DNA of 64,000 nucleotides from Duganella sp. CF402. GTDB lineage: Bacteria > Pseudomonadota > Gammaproteobacteria > Burkholderiales > Burkholderiaceae_D. The position numbers were made by a program, and so were the translations under genes. This document shows, piece after piece, positions 16,206-24,115 of this stretch. The stretch spans positions 56,048 to 120,047 of the forward strand of contig NZ_FOBG01000005.1 of the NCBI RefSeq assembly GCF_900109645.1, read 5' to 3'. Positions within the stretch are counted from its first letter, which is position 1. Each line of letters begins with the position of its first letter. The notes beneath the pieces were generated by a model that saw only the letters and a program-made list of their open reading frames with translations, had not been told where the DNA came from and did not search any database.

Positions 16206-18163
16206 TGATCACCTCCGATATCACTCGTCATTTCGAAATCAAAGCCACTGAAATTCGCGGCCGGGGGCGTTGAGGCCTCTTCGTTAGGCCTGTTGAGTAC
16301 GACCTCGTCCGGCGCCGGCGCTGGACGATGCATCTCTTTACTGGTTTTATTGGCGAGATTGGCCCCTTGTTTCCTGTTCTTTAATTTCTTATCTGCGGAG
16401 GCCTTAGCTACCAGGTCGCGGACGATATCACGTGCGGAGGCACGGGTGCGTTGATATGCATCGGTAGATTGGATCGCGCGCTTGGCCGCTTTACCTTGAG
16501 CTAGCGTAAGGCCCAAGTAGTCGTTGTCGACGTTAGGTACTTCGAAATATTTTTTCTCAAATGGGTCCCAAACATGAATGTGCCCTACATCATGTCTTGG
16601 CCATTTGACCTCCACGCTTGTCTTCTTCTCAGGAAGCATGCAGCGCAGATTAGACAGTTGTTTCGAGGCATAGCGATGGGTGTTGAGATCGATTCCGTAT
16701 TGCTGGACTTTGGAGACACAAGATTCTGAAAATTCAATTTCAAGGTCTTTTGCGTTCGCTTTGAGCTGGGGAGGATGTTGAGTAGCGCTTTCACGCCATA
16801 CTTCAATTGGCGTTCTGCGTCCAAGACCAACGTGAGGTCGTAAATGATAGACGCCGAGTATCCACGTATGAATCATCTTATCCAACTCGGCCAAGGTAAT
16901 GCACGCATCGTTCTCAGCTTTAAAACCGATGCGATCAGTGATGCGGGCTAGTGTCGTGCCAGGTAAACGATGGATGAATGAGTAGTTGAACGTGCGATTG
17001 AACCGCTCGATAAACGGCTTGTCGTTGGGCTCACGGGAACCTGAGAACTCGGAGAGCACGCCCACGTTCAATAGGGCATCGGCAACCGCAAAGGCGTGGA
17101 ACTCCCGCCCGTTATCCATGAGTAGGCGCTCCATCCAGCCGTAGCACTCCCACGTCATGTTGAGATCTGGATAGCGATCTTTAAGATAGGTTTTTGGCAG
17201 CATCGCATGCCGAAGCGCCTCGAAAACTGCCGGCGTCCCATGACCGGCCAGCGAAAGGTGATACCCGAGTACGCAGCGTGAGTAACGATCGAAGACAAAG
17301 GTGATGGATGGTCTACCGATAGTTTTCCTGTTGTCGTCAACGACCATCAGATCTACGGGCGTATGGTCGATCTCAACGAGTTCGAGTATTTTGGAGACAC
17401 GGCGCGAGGCCAGCGTCGCACCGTAGCGGCGATCTGCTTCTCGTTGACCATAGCGTGCCACCGCGATATCGTAGGCATAAAGCCGACTGATCCGGCGCTG
17501 GATGGTCCGAAAACTTGGAACTTTGAGCCACTCGCTCTCAATCAGCGTCGTGTTTTTAAGCGAAATAGTCTGGGATACCGCATCATGAACTTCTTCTGCT
17601 GAGCCAGTCTTTTGCGCTAAAAAAATGCTCTCGATTTTTTCGTCGATGATGGCTTCGACTTCGGCGTTTAAGCGTGATTTATTTTTACCGCCCCGTGAAT
17701 TAATTTTTGAGAACAACGCACGAATGTCTTTCTTAGCTTGCTGAAATAGCTTGTGCCAGCGATAGACAGTGGTGACGTGCGGTGGTACGGATTCGTTGCG
17801 CTCTTGGCTGACCTTGCCGATGGCGTTGATGAGCTGCTGCTTGGTTCCTTCAAATGCGCATTCATCAGTAAGCTTGACGATGTAGTCGATCTGGCGCCGG
17901 GAGGCTGATTGCGCTGCTGGCGATGTCGGCGGCTCCGCATGCTGTCGTACTTTGATCGGGGGGAACTGGCTCTGGTGCTGAGTATTGAAGGGCGTGATGG
18001 TTAAGGCGCCCTTGGCATATTCCGCCAGCAGTGCATAGAGGTCGTGTGTTGAGAACTCTCCGGTGGTTGCGTTTTCGAGTTGCACACCCGTTGCGGTCCG
18101 TCGGTCGACGCGATATTCGATGCCGTTGCGAAAGATCGTCTGGTTCTTGATGAATGCAAGCAT
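16202..18163 (-). CDS. tnsB: TnsB/TniA-type DDE transposase
   Basis: 653 residues with an rve/Mu-C architecture. The DDE triad reads Asp266 in VEIDHTPVDL, Asp350 in LLMDNGREFH and Glu386 in NDKPFIERFNR. The N-terminal ~200 residues contain helix-turn-helix DNA-binding segments (e.g. HVTTVYRWHKLFQQAKKDI) and the C-terminus a Mu-transposase C-like barrel (HIHVWDPFEKKYFEVPN) with a basic tail. It joins transposon 3' ends to target DNA. The start has AGGGAGA just upstream. It lies 11 bases after tnsA and overlaps tnsC, so tnsABC are co-transcribed. Confidence 0.92.
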   Translation of the reverse strand: MLAFIKNQTIFRNGIEYRVDRRTATGVQLENATTGEFSTHDLYALLAEYAKGALTITPFNTQHQSQFPPIKVRQHAEPPTSPAAQSASRRQIDYIVKLTDECAFEGTKQQLINAIGKVSQERNESVPPHVTTVYRWHKLFQQAKKDIRALFSKINSRGGKNKSRLNAEVEAIIDEKIESIFLAQKTGSAEEVHDAVSQTISLKNTTLIESEWLKVPSFRTIQRRISRLYAYDIAVARYGQREADRRYGATLASRRVSKILELVEIDHTPVDLMVVDDNRKTIGRPSITFVFDRYSRCVLGYHLSLAGHGTPAVFEALRHAMLPKTYLKDRYPDLNMTWECYGWMERLLMDNGREFHAFAVADALLNVGVLSEFSGSREPNDKPFIERFNRTFNYSFIHRLPGTTLARITDRIGFKAENDACITLAELDKMIHTWILGVYHLRPHVGLGRRTPIEVWRESATQHPPQLKANAKDLEIEFSESCVSKVQQYGIDLNTHRYASKQLSNLRCMLPEKKTSVEVKWPRHDVGHIHVWDPFEKKYFEVPNVDNDYLGLTLAQGKAAKRAIQSTDAYQRTRASARDIVRDLVAKASADKKLKNRKQGANLANKTSKEMHRPAPAPDEVVLNRPNEEASTPPAANFSGFDFEMTSDIGGDQ

Positions 18164-18174
18164 GATTCTCTCCC

Positions 18175-18903
18175 TTAAATGTGTTCGAAAAGTGCATCTG
18201 GATCACGGCGCATCACGCGCTGGAGCAACGCATCGCATTCTCGTTGTGCCGCATACCACCGGTGCAGCAACGCCGGCGGGGCAGTTTGCGTTTGACGAGG
18301 GTCCCATTGAATACTGTCGAGTGTTGGGTCGTAGCGCCCTGGGGCTGGGCGCAGTCGGAGGAGCGCCTTTAATTCTTCTTGCAAACCGGCCGACCGTAGA
18401 TCGGTGTCGAGAATGAGTAAGAAAGGCGTCTGCGAAATTTTGAAATGGGAGATGACACGCCGGAGGCGGGTGGCGACATGCGAGTTCTTCTGGAAGTCGG
18501 CCGGCTTAATTTCGACGAAGTAGTCGCGGCCGTACATCGTGGCACGAAGGTCCGGGGTGTAGCGCAAATGCGGAGAGCCGGGGATCGCGAAGACGCAAGG
18601 CTGCGTGACCAGCGAGGTCACTACACTCGCCACATTGAGTACCCGCAACGCGTCTTCTTCGATGAGGCTTTCAAAATTCAGTAACTTTCCTTTGTAGCTT
18701 GGAAAGCGACCCCGTACCCCGCGCCCGCTGACGGTCACGATCTCCCGCACTTTTCTGTCGGAGAGCTTCTGGCCGATGTTGCTGATTGCGGCAGGGATCT
18801 CTAATTGGCTAAACCGACCGGGACGCGGCTTGGTTCGGCGGCCTGCGGGAACGTTCACACTCATTGCTTGGGACGTGCTCGCCCCTCCTTGATGCTTAGT
18901 CAT
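18175..18903 (-). CDS. tnsA: TnsA-type transposon-end endonuclease
   Basis: 242 residues from ATG 18903, chosen over 18948 because GAGGA lies seven bases upstream and the extra residues look non-coding. The nuclease core shows FESLIEEDALRVLN (about 77-90), YTPDLR with Asp118 and YFVEIKP with Glu131/Lys133, the PD-(D/E)xK-like arrangement of TnsA. TnsA cuts the 5' strands at transposon ends so that transposition is cut-and-paste. Its presence separates this element from Tn5053/Mu-type TniAB elements. A small inverted repeat GGAC-N7-GTCC at 18925-18939 sits in its leader and could be an operator. Confidence 0.88.
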   Translation of the reverse strand: MTKHQGGASTSQAMSVNVPAGRRTKPRPGRFSQLEIPAAISNIGQKLSDRKVREIVTVSGRGVRGRFPSYKGKLLNFESLIEEDALRVLNVASVVTSLVTQPCVFAIPGSPHLRYTPDLRATMYGRDYFVEIKPADFQKNSHVATRLRRVISHFKISQTPFLLILDTDLRSAGLQEELKALLRLRPAPGRYDPTLDSIQWDPRQTQTAPPALLHRWYAAQRECDALLQRVMRRDPDALFEHI

Positions 18904-19043
18904 GGAAATCCTCGTCAAAGTAATGGACGTGTTTTGTCCAGATCGCAATTCAAAAATTACGAATTTCTCGACAAGGGGCTTGACGTGGAAAGGCAGGCAG
19001 TAGACACTTGATTTACCAGATCCGCATCACTGTTTTGCCAAAG

Positions 19044-19075
19044 GCGCCAACCCCTTGTGGGTTCGGTGCTTTTTT
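19044..19075 (+). terminator. Terminator-like hairpin between tnsA and the XRE gene
   Basis: GCGCC-AACCC pairs with GGGTT-CGGTGC around a short loop and is followed by six T on the plus strand. No plus-strand gene ends here: both flanking genes run leftward. A TTGACG at 18983 could start a short plus-strand transcript of about 60-80 nt ending at this hairpin. Confidence 0.45.
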
Positions 19076-19085
19076 GGTTTTTAGC

Positions 19086-19481
19086 TCATGGTTCTCCCTC
19101 TTTCCTTCGTAGACATTGATTGGTCAGAGCAGCGAGTGCACACTCTAATGAGTTCCATTCCCCTTCATTAAAATCAGCCACCTGGCGCAATAGTTTGTTT
19201 AGACGAGCCATAGTCAGCTCGTCGGCAGCCTGCCCCTCTACGACATCCAGCATACGATCGATGACGGCGAGACTGCGCAGCTTCTGGCGCAGCGGCTCGT
19301 CCACATTGAGCGTAGGCAATAGCTTGTCTACGACTTCGCGATTGGGCGCCTTTCGGCGGCCGCATTCAATACTCGCTAAATAACTTGCGTCGATCCCTGC
19401 GAGGCGCGCAACTTCGCCTTGACGCTTCTGCATTCGAACGCGCGTCACGTTGAACGCATTCCCAAACAACATGCTGGCCAT
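19086..19481 (-). CDS. XRE-family transcriptional regulator beside tnsA
   Basis: 131 residues with a classical helix-turn-helix in the first 60: RMQKRQGEVARLAGIDASYL followed by ASIECGRRKAPN. The C-terminal 60 residues are helical and leucine-rich (DELTMARLNKLLRQVADFN), probably a dimerisation part. It is transcribed toward tnsA and may regulate the transposition operon, as Xre-type regulators do in several Tn7-like and CAST elements. A candidate promoter is listed at 19517-19545. Confidence 0.8.
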   Translation of the reverse strand: MASMLFGNAFNVTRVRMQKRQGEVARLAGIDASYLASIECGRRKAPNREVVDKLLPTLNVDEPLRQKLRSLAVIDRMLDVVEGQAADELTMARLNKLLRQVADFNEGEWNSLECALAALTNQCLRRKEGEP

Positions 19482-19516
19482 AATTTTCTGTTCTCTAAAT
19501 GCTCAGATTTAGATTG

Positions 19517-19545
19517 AAAATAGCATGAGCGCTGAATGTTGACAA
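19517..19545 (-). promoter_or_regulatory. Candidate promoter of the XRE gene
   Basis: On the minus strand, TTGTCA (19545-19540) and TATTTT (19522-19517) are spaced by 17 bases, about 35 bases before the start codon at 19481. It lies in an AT-rich segment with no gene. Confidence 0.35.
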
Positions 19546-19718
19546 GAATATATGATATTCGCAACAGCAAAAAACCGTTACGAATCAGATGGTTAGGGAG
19601 GATGGCACCGATGTTGCCCTGGCGGATATGGGGCTCTTTTACGTTGGACTCCCAGAGCGGGTGCTATGCCCTGGGAAATAGGAGGATGTCTGATGTTGTT
19701 TTTGCGGGAACTAATGCG

Positions 19719-20465
19719 TTAGTTACAGAGGTCCCATTGCATAGGGGACGCCCATACCGTTGTCGGGACGAAGCCGCCAGGGCGAAGGTTGGGGTTGCCC
19801 TTGAAATGCGCCTCGGCGATACGGATCTGCATCTTGTCATCGGTGAGCCTCTCCACGTACCCGCTATAAATAATGTCGCGGCCAGCCTCTTGGCACACGT
19901 GCGCGCCCACTTTGCGGATCATCGGCAGATCGCGTTGGCGCTGCTCGCTGAGCCGCAGACCTGCGTCAGCCGCGGCGGCGAGTTCGCCGTTGCGCATCGT
20001 CGTCCATTCTTGTTGACTGACGAATGCATGCTGCGCGGCGGGGTACAGTTCGCCCAGCGGAGATTTCTTGAATCGGTCCAGCATCACGATGGTTTGCGCC
20101 GGCCCCCGCAGAACGTACGCCACACCAGGCTGTGCCTCAAATACATAGGTGTCCGGTGTGCAGCTCCGTGCACCGCCGCCATAGCACACATTCACCTCAA
20201 TGGTATGTCGTCCCGGGAGGACGTTGACGCCCGGTCGGGTACGCACGCCAGGGAGGATGTTGCTGCCCTCCGCCGTCATCTGCAGCGCCATCCGGTTCGG
20301 ACCGCGATCGATCTCGGTCACTGCGGCGCCATTCCCCGTAACGTCTTGCGGCACGAGCAGCGCATAGTCGTGCAGTTGTGCCTCGGGGATAGTGGTGGCG
20401 CATCCCGACAAGGCCAGCCCTAGACCGATCATCACACACCGAAAGACCGCGGGGGAAGAGGGCAT
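19719..20465 (-). CDS. Putative outer-membrane lipoprotein, hypothetical
   Basis: 248 residues from ATG 20465, which has GGAG seven bases upstream; the longer reading frame from 20513 is less likely. A type II signal peptide ends in the lipobox LALSGC. The mature part shows no enzyme motif: GVNVLPGRHTIEVNVCYGGG, a CTPDTYVFEAQPGVAYVLRG strand pair and a Gln/Arg-rich helix. The YVLRG/PGRHTIEV pattern recalls small beta-rich lipoproteins that buffer envelope stress, but no family can be named. It is divergent from the XRE/HNH pair, with 119 bases between starts. The plus-strand ORF across it (19536-20423) is an antisense shadow. Confidence 0.75.
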   Translation of the reverse strand: MPSSPAVFRCVMIGLGLALSGCATTIPEAQLHDYALLVPQDVTGNGAAVTEIDRGPNRMALQMTAEGSNILPGVRTRPGVNVLPGRHTIEVNVCYGGGARSCTPDTYVFEAQPGVAYVLRGPAQTIVMLDRFKKSPLGELYPAAQHAFVSQQEWTTMRNGELAAAADAGLRLSEQRQRDLPMIRKVGAHVCQEAGRDIIYSGYVERLTDDKMQIRIAEAHFKGNPNLRPGGFVPTTVWASPMQWDLCN

Positions 20466-20584
20466 CGACAGCTCCAGAGGAAGGTTTATATGCAAAATTT
20501 GTGGTTTAACCACATATTGCGATGTTACCAGAATTTCTCTGCGGCACCACCATTCATGTGGTTACTCATCATGGAATGTGGAAT

Positions 20585-20950
20585 ATGGTCACGGCGCGGC
20601 AGGAGGGACTATTTGCTAAGAGGATCGGCAAGGCATTGGCCAAGCAGCGCATCGCGCGCAATCTGACGCAAGAACAAGTGGCTGCGCAGCTGGGCGTCGA
20701 GCAGGAAACCATTTCTCGTTTTGAGCGCGGCGCCACGCTGCCGCCGTTACTCCGTCTGATCGACCTGGCGGAGATTTTTGACGTCCCCCTTGATGCGCTG
20801 GTGCGTGCCGGCTCAGCCCGCTCCATTGATCAGGCCATTGATCTTGCGGGTGCCTTGAATACGCTGAGTGAAGAAGACCGCGTCTGGGTACTTGGCTGGG
20901 TCACGGACATGTGCGCCAAACTGGCCACGACGGCCCAAGGCAAGCGGTAA
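20585..20950 (+). CDS. XRE-family regulator paired with the HNH nuclease
   Basis: 121 residues from ATG 20585 (an ATG nine bases earlier is also possible; the ORF is open to 20522). HTH_3 domain: RIGKALAKQRIARNLTQEQV followed by AAQLGVEQETISRFERGA, with the C-terminal helix DLAEIFDVPLDALVRAG. The stop is eight bases before the HNH gene start, so the two are co-transcribed. An Xre repressor controlling a toxic nuclease is a common arrangement and is the likely role here. Confidence 0.82.
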   Translation: MVTARQEGLFAKRIGKALAKQRIARNLTQEQVAAQLGVEQETISRFERGATLPPLLRLIDLAEIFDVPLDALVRAGSARSIDQAIDLAGALNTLSEEDRVWVLGWVTDMCAKLATTAQGKR

Positions 20951-20958
20951 GAAGGCGC

Positions 20959-21831
20959 ATGCCATCCCGTCGTGCGCAACCTAAGCCGATTCCCCACTTT
21001 ACGGTGGGCGAGGTCTATGACCGTCGGCAGCACATTCATGGTCCCTATGGTGGCAGCTTTCAAAGCGGCATCGCGCCATCGAGCGTGGTGGATGCGATCT
21101 TCATTTTTACTGGTGACACTGGCAGTCAATATGGCTATGCGGATGAAGAAGAAGTCGATGCGCAAGGCGTGCGCTCTTTTTCGTACACTGGCGAGGGCCA
21201 AGTCGGGGATATGGAATTCGTCCGCGGCAATCGCGCCATTCTGGACCACAGCAATGATGGGCGCGCGCTGCACTTGTTTCAGTCCTTAGGTAAAGGCAAA
21301 GGGCAGCGGTACGTTGGCGAGTTTGTGTATGCCGGTCACAAGTTCATACCAGGACCAGATCGCAATGGCGACACTCGGCGCCTCATCGTGTTTCGCTTGG
21401 TCGGTGTCGCGGATGCCCACGCGATTGAAGACGCCGTGGGGGATGAGGAGAGCGTGCACACCGCCATCAGCATGACCTTAGCGGACGCGCGCCGCATGGC
21501 CTTAGCCGCTGCCGCCGGCGGCGCGATGCCCGCCAAAGACTCGGCGGCCCGGACCTTATATGTGCGCAGCAAAGCGGTACGCGATTACGTGTTGATGCGG
21601 GCAGCAGGGCACTGCGAGTCGTGCGATCAGCCGGCACCCTTTATTCGCAAAAACGGCACGCCGTATCTGGAACCGCATCACACGACCAGGGTGTCCGATG
21701 GCGGCCCGGATCACCCACGCTTTGTCGGTGCCGTCTGTCCCGCGTGTCATCGCGAACTCCATTTTGGTGTTGGCGGTGAAGCAAAAAATGCGGCGTTACA
21801 AGAACGCTTGCGTGCGCTTGAGCCTGATTAA
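20959..21831 (+). CDS. SRA-like/HNH endonuclease, putative type IV restriction enzyme
   Basis: 290 residues from ATG 20959 (GAAGG directly upstream). The N-terminal half has the SRA/YDG-like text HGPYGGSFQSGIAPSS, FIFTGDTGSQYGYAD and FSYTGEGQVGDMEFVRGNRAI, which in related enzymes reads modified bases. The C-terminal ~80 residues form an HNH fold: HCESC, then EPHHTTRVSDGGPDH, then AVCPACHRELHFG, giving two zinc CxxC pairs and the HH nuclease motif. Together these resemble McrA/ScoMcrA-type nucleases that cut modified DNA. No methyltransferase lies nearby, consistent with type IV. Target modification is unknown. Confidence 0.75.
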   Translation: MPSRRAQPKPIPHFTVGEVYDRRQHIHGPYGGSFQSGIAPSSVVDAIFIFTGDTGSQYGYADEEEVDAQGVRSFSYTGEGQVGDMEFVRGNRAILDHSNDGRALHLFQSLGKGKGQRYVGEFVYAGHKFIPGPDRNGDTRRLIVFRLVGVADAHAIEDAVGDEESVHTAISMTLADARRMALAAAAGGAMPAKDSAARTLYVRSKAVRDYVLMRAAGHCESCDQPAPFIRKNGTPYLEPHHTTRVSDGGPDHPRFVGAVCPACHRELHFGVGGEAKNAALQERLRALEPD

Positions 21832-22016
21832 CTGAGTGTTCGCCTCAAAAACGCCCCTCATTCGCATCTTGAGTCTTCTCATCATTGCTGCCTACGTATT
21901 CTTCCCTGATCGGCCACTGATTCCTGCTAGAAGCTGGAAATTGCTATCTGAAGCGGCGAAAAAGAGCCGAGTGTAGCGTATGATGAAGTTCTGATTGCAA
22001 GACACATGGGAACTGT

Positions 22017-22211
22017 ATGAAAGCTTCTCAACTCATCACCAATCGATTTAGCTCACCGTCCATCATGACCTCCGAAACCCGTGTCATTGGGTATTCGGTA
22101 GCGGAATGGGAAGAGGCATTGACAGGGGGCTTTCGTAAAACGTTTGCTGAACTGGAAACAAAGCAGCAACTCCACTGCAAAGATATCTGCATTGGGCCTG
22201 CCACTGAATAA
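22017..22211 (+). CDS. Small hypothetical protein
   Basis: 64 residues without a recognised motif. The end (KQQLHCKDICIG) has two cysteines. No clear ribosome binding site and isolated between unrelated genes. May be real or a chance ORF. Confidence 0.25.
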   Translation: MKASQLITNRFSSPSIMTSETRVIGYSVAEWEEALTGGFRKTFAELETKQQLHCKDICIGPATE

Positions 22212-22437
22212 CATTGCGCCCCACCACCATTCAGAAATCATTGCAGCGAGGTAGCGCGGTTGTAGTGCAGCCACAGCTGAGCGCTGGCGGTGACCAACGA
22301 GAACGAGTGGTGGCGTTCTAGGCGATTGGGTGGCGGTAGTGAAGAGAATATTCAATTAACGACGGCGCCGGCGTTGCCGATCGCCACACGTGCGCTATCC
22401 CCGGGCGCCAACATGTCACTCCCCTCCACACGCAGGC

Positions 22438-22782
22438 TTAGCCCACGCCGTTGAGACGCGCGCGGGCGGCTGCGGCATGGGCGGCTTTCATGGCGGCGGC
22501 TCGGTCTGGGCGTTTCTGCTGCTGCGCACTGTGCGGGGTGTACTGCGCGGCATCGACCGTAAAGCGAGCGATGCCAACGCTGCGCAGATACAGGACCAAG
22601 GTGTCGAGTTTGCGGAAGAGACGGACTTGGTGGGAGCGCTGCGCGGCCAACACCCGTTCGGTCATGCCGTACTGTACGAGAATCGCCCATCCGGCCGGTT
22701 GGCCGATGACCTGGACCTGGCGCACCACGTCGGCCTCGGTGAGTTTTATAAACGTGGTGTGGTCGATGGTGGTGGTGGGCAT
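22438..22782 (-). CDS. ParC-family plasmid partition-associated protein
   Basis: 114 residues from ATG 22782, which has GGAG upstream; the longer reading frame to 22941 looks non-coding. The text VVRQVQVIGQPAGWAILVQYG and TERVLAAQRSHQVRLFRKLDTL followed by SVGIARFTVDAA matches, from memory, small ParC-family partition-associated proteins of broad-host plasmids. The C-terminus is Ala/Lys-rich. No plasmid replication or parA gene is present in the window, so it is a plasmid or ICE relic. A 20-codon ORF with a strong GGAGGGG site (22414 back to 22352, starting MLAPGDSARVAIGN) follows and looks like the cut-off start of the next plasmid gene. Confidence 0.6.
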   Translation of the reverse strand: MPTTTIDHTTFIKLTEADVVRQVQVIGQPAGWAILVQYGMTERVLAAQRSHQVRLFRKLDTLVLYLRSVGIARFTVDAAQYTPHSAQQQKRPDRAAAMKAAHAAAARARLNGVG

Positions 22783-23124
22783 GGTGATCTCCGCGGTGTT
22801 GCGCTGCAGGTGATCAGGGCATGATACGCGCCCAATAAAACGCTGCAAGTGGCGAATATGTTGTGTGCGCCACAAATTGGACATAACGCCTGATCCGCGA
22901 AACAGCAATTCGGGCGGTTTTGCATAAGATCCTAATTTCATTAGTGCGCTTCATAGTGGGATTGACCAGCTAAACCGAGCTTCAGTTTTTAGTGCGTCCC
23001 GATCGTTGCAGTACTGAAGTCGACACTGTCAGCAAAGGACGAGTACTTCACTGATCATCAGATTTAAGTTGTGGTGTATCTTGTAGCGAATCCCGCCGAG
23101 CAGGCAGTAGGTGGCCTGGTCGGT
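22783..23124. other. Gene-free stretch
   Basis: No supported gene, RNA or clear repeat. It separates the plasmid-derived parC-like gene from the membrane/HEPN gene pair. Confidence 0.3.
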
Positions 23125-24042
23125 CTAGGTCGAGCCTTCAATCGCCGTGTGACCGGCATCTATAAGGATCACCTTTACTGGACGGTCTCCATGTCCCTTA
23201 TTAAGGATATGTTCTGTTGCCTTGTCTGTGGCTGGATCTCGTTCGAAGACAATTCGCTCTACACGCAATAAGAGGCGTGCCCAGACGATCGCGTTGAGGA
23301 TCGGCTTGTACGAGATCAGCGCAAAGATCATCACCCCAGGAAGTCTTCGATAGTTCCTTGTTCGCATCGTCTGCTTCAGTAGCATATCGAATTCCAAGCC
23401 AAACAAACCATGCCTTCCGCAAAAGGAATGAGCGAGCCGGAAGAAATTCTCGCGCCGTAATTCATCGATGGCCTTTATGTTATACAGGCGGCCGTTCCAA
23501 CGCCTCCATTCGCCGTTGAGGTAATCACCATAGGTTGGATGCCGTGACACGCCGTCAGTCGAGTAAATTTCCATGTGTTGATTTCTAATAATGCGCACCG
23601 GATAGGTGCTTATGGAATCGTAGGTCGTGTACACCTGATCGTTGTGGAAAATCAGGTCTTGCAGTGGCAGCCCAACTAGGGCTAATTTCGATTTGCAACC
23701 AGGTTTGAGACGATACGCTGCGAGTGGAACTTGATATGAAACGCTGCCGAGCTTGGCCTCAACGCAGAAGTGAACCTCGTCAATGAGAACTGGCCCACTG
23801 TTTCGTATCCAGATGGACTGCTCACCGTTATTGTCCTCATCGAAGCTTGACCGCGTATGAAGTTGAAATTCAACATTTTCGGCAAGCTCGGCCCATCGTC
23901 GCTGCCACCGACGAACTGCGAGGTGATAGTCGTGAGCTTGGCGAAAGATCGGTGCTACGGTCCAAGCACCCACCAAGCCGACCAGGTTGCGCCAAACCCA
24001 CATGACCGGTTTGCGCAGCGACCAAATCATAGTTGCTTCCAT
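23125..24042 (-). CDS. Hypothetical membrane-anchored protein, divergent from the HEPN gene
   Basis: 305 residues from ATG 24042, chosen because GGAG lies six bases upstream. One N-terminal hydrophobic segment (VMWVWRNLVGLVGAWTVAPIF, about residues 14-34) would anchor the protein in the inner membrane. A second hydrophobic stretch lies near the C-terminus (VMIFALISYKPILNAIVWA). The middle part is beta-rich and ordinary (SIWIRNSGPVLIDEVHFCVE). No known domain is recognised. Its start is 73 bases from that of the HEPN gene on the other strand, so the two share a promoter region and may be co-regulated. Lower GC than the core genes. Confidence 0.6.
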   Translation of the reverse strand: MEATMIWSLRKPVMWVWRNLVGLVGAWTVAPIFRQAHDYHLAVRRWQRRWAELAENVEFQLHTRSSFDEDNNGEQSIWIRNSGPVLIDEVHFCVEAKLGSVSYQVPLAAYRLKPGCKSKLALVGLPLQDLIFHNDQVYTTYDSISTYPVRIIRNQHMEIYSTDGVSRHPTYGDYLNGEWRRWNGRLYNIKAIDELRRENFFRLAHSFCGRHGLFGLEFDMLLKQTMRTRNYRRLPGVMIFALISYKPILNAIVWARLLLRVERIVFERDPATDKATEHILNKGHGDRPVKVILIDAGHTAIEGST

Positions 24043-24115
24043 TTTTCTCCGTAAAGATTTGTTAATACGAAAAATTGGGATATTCTGCTTGATTACTCGA
24101 CTCCGCTCAACAATC

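Noticed and set aside
10382..19481. CRISPR-associated transposon (CAST)
   Set aside because: tnsABC and two tniQ genes are present but no cas gene and no CRISPR repeat array is found anywhere in the window.
19536..20423. 295-residue plus-strand ORF
   Set aside because: It is antisense to the lipoprotein gene, has His/Arg-rich composition and no ribosome binding site.
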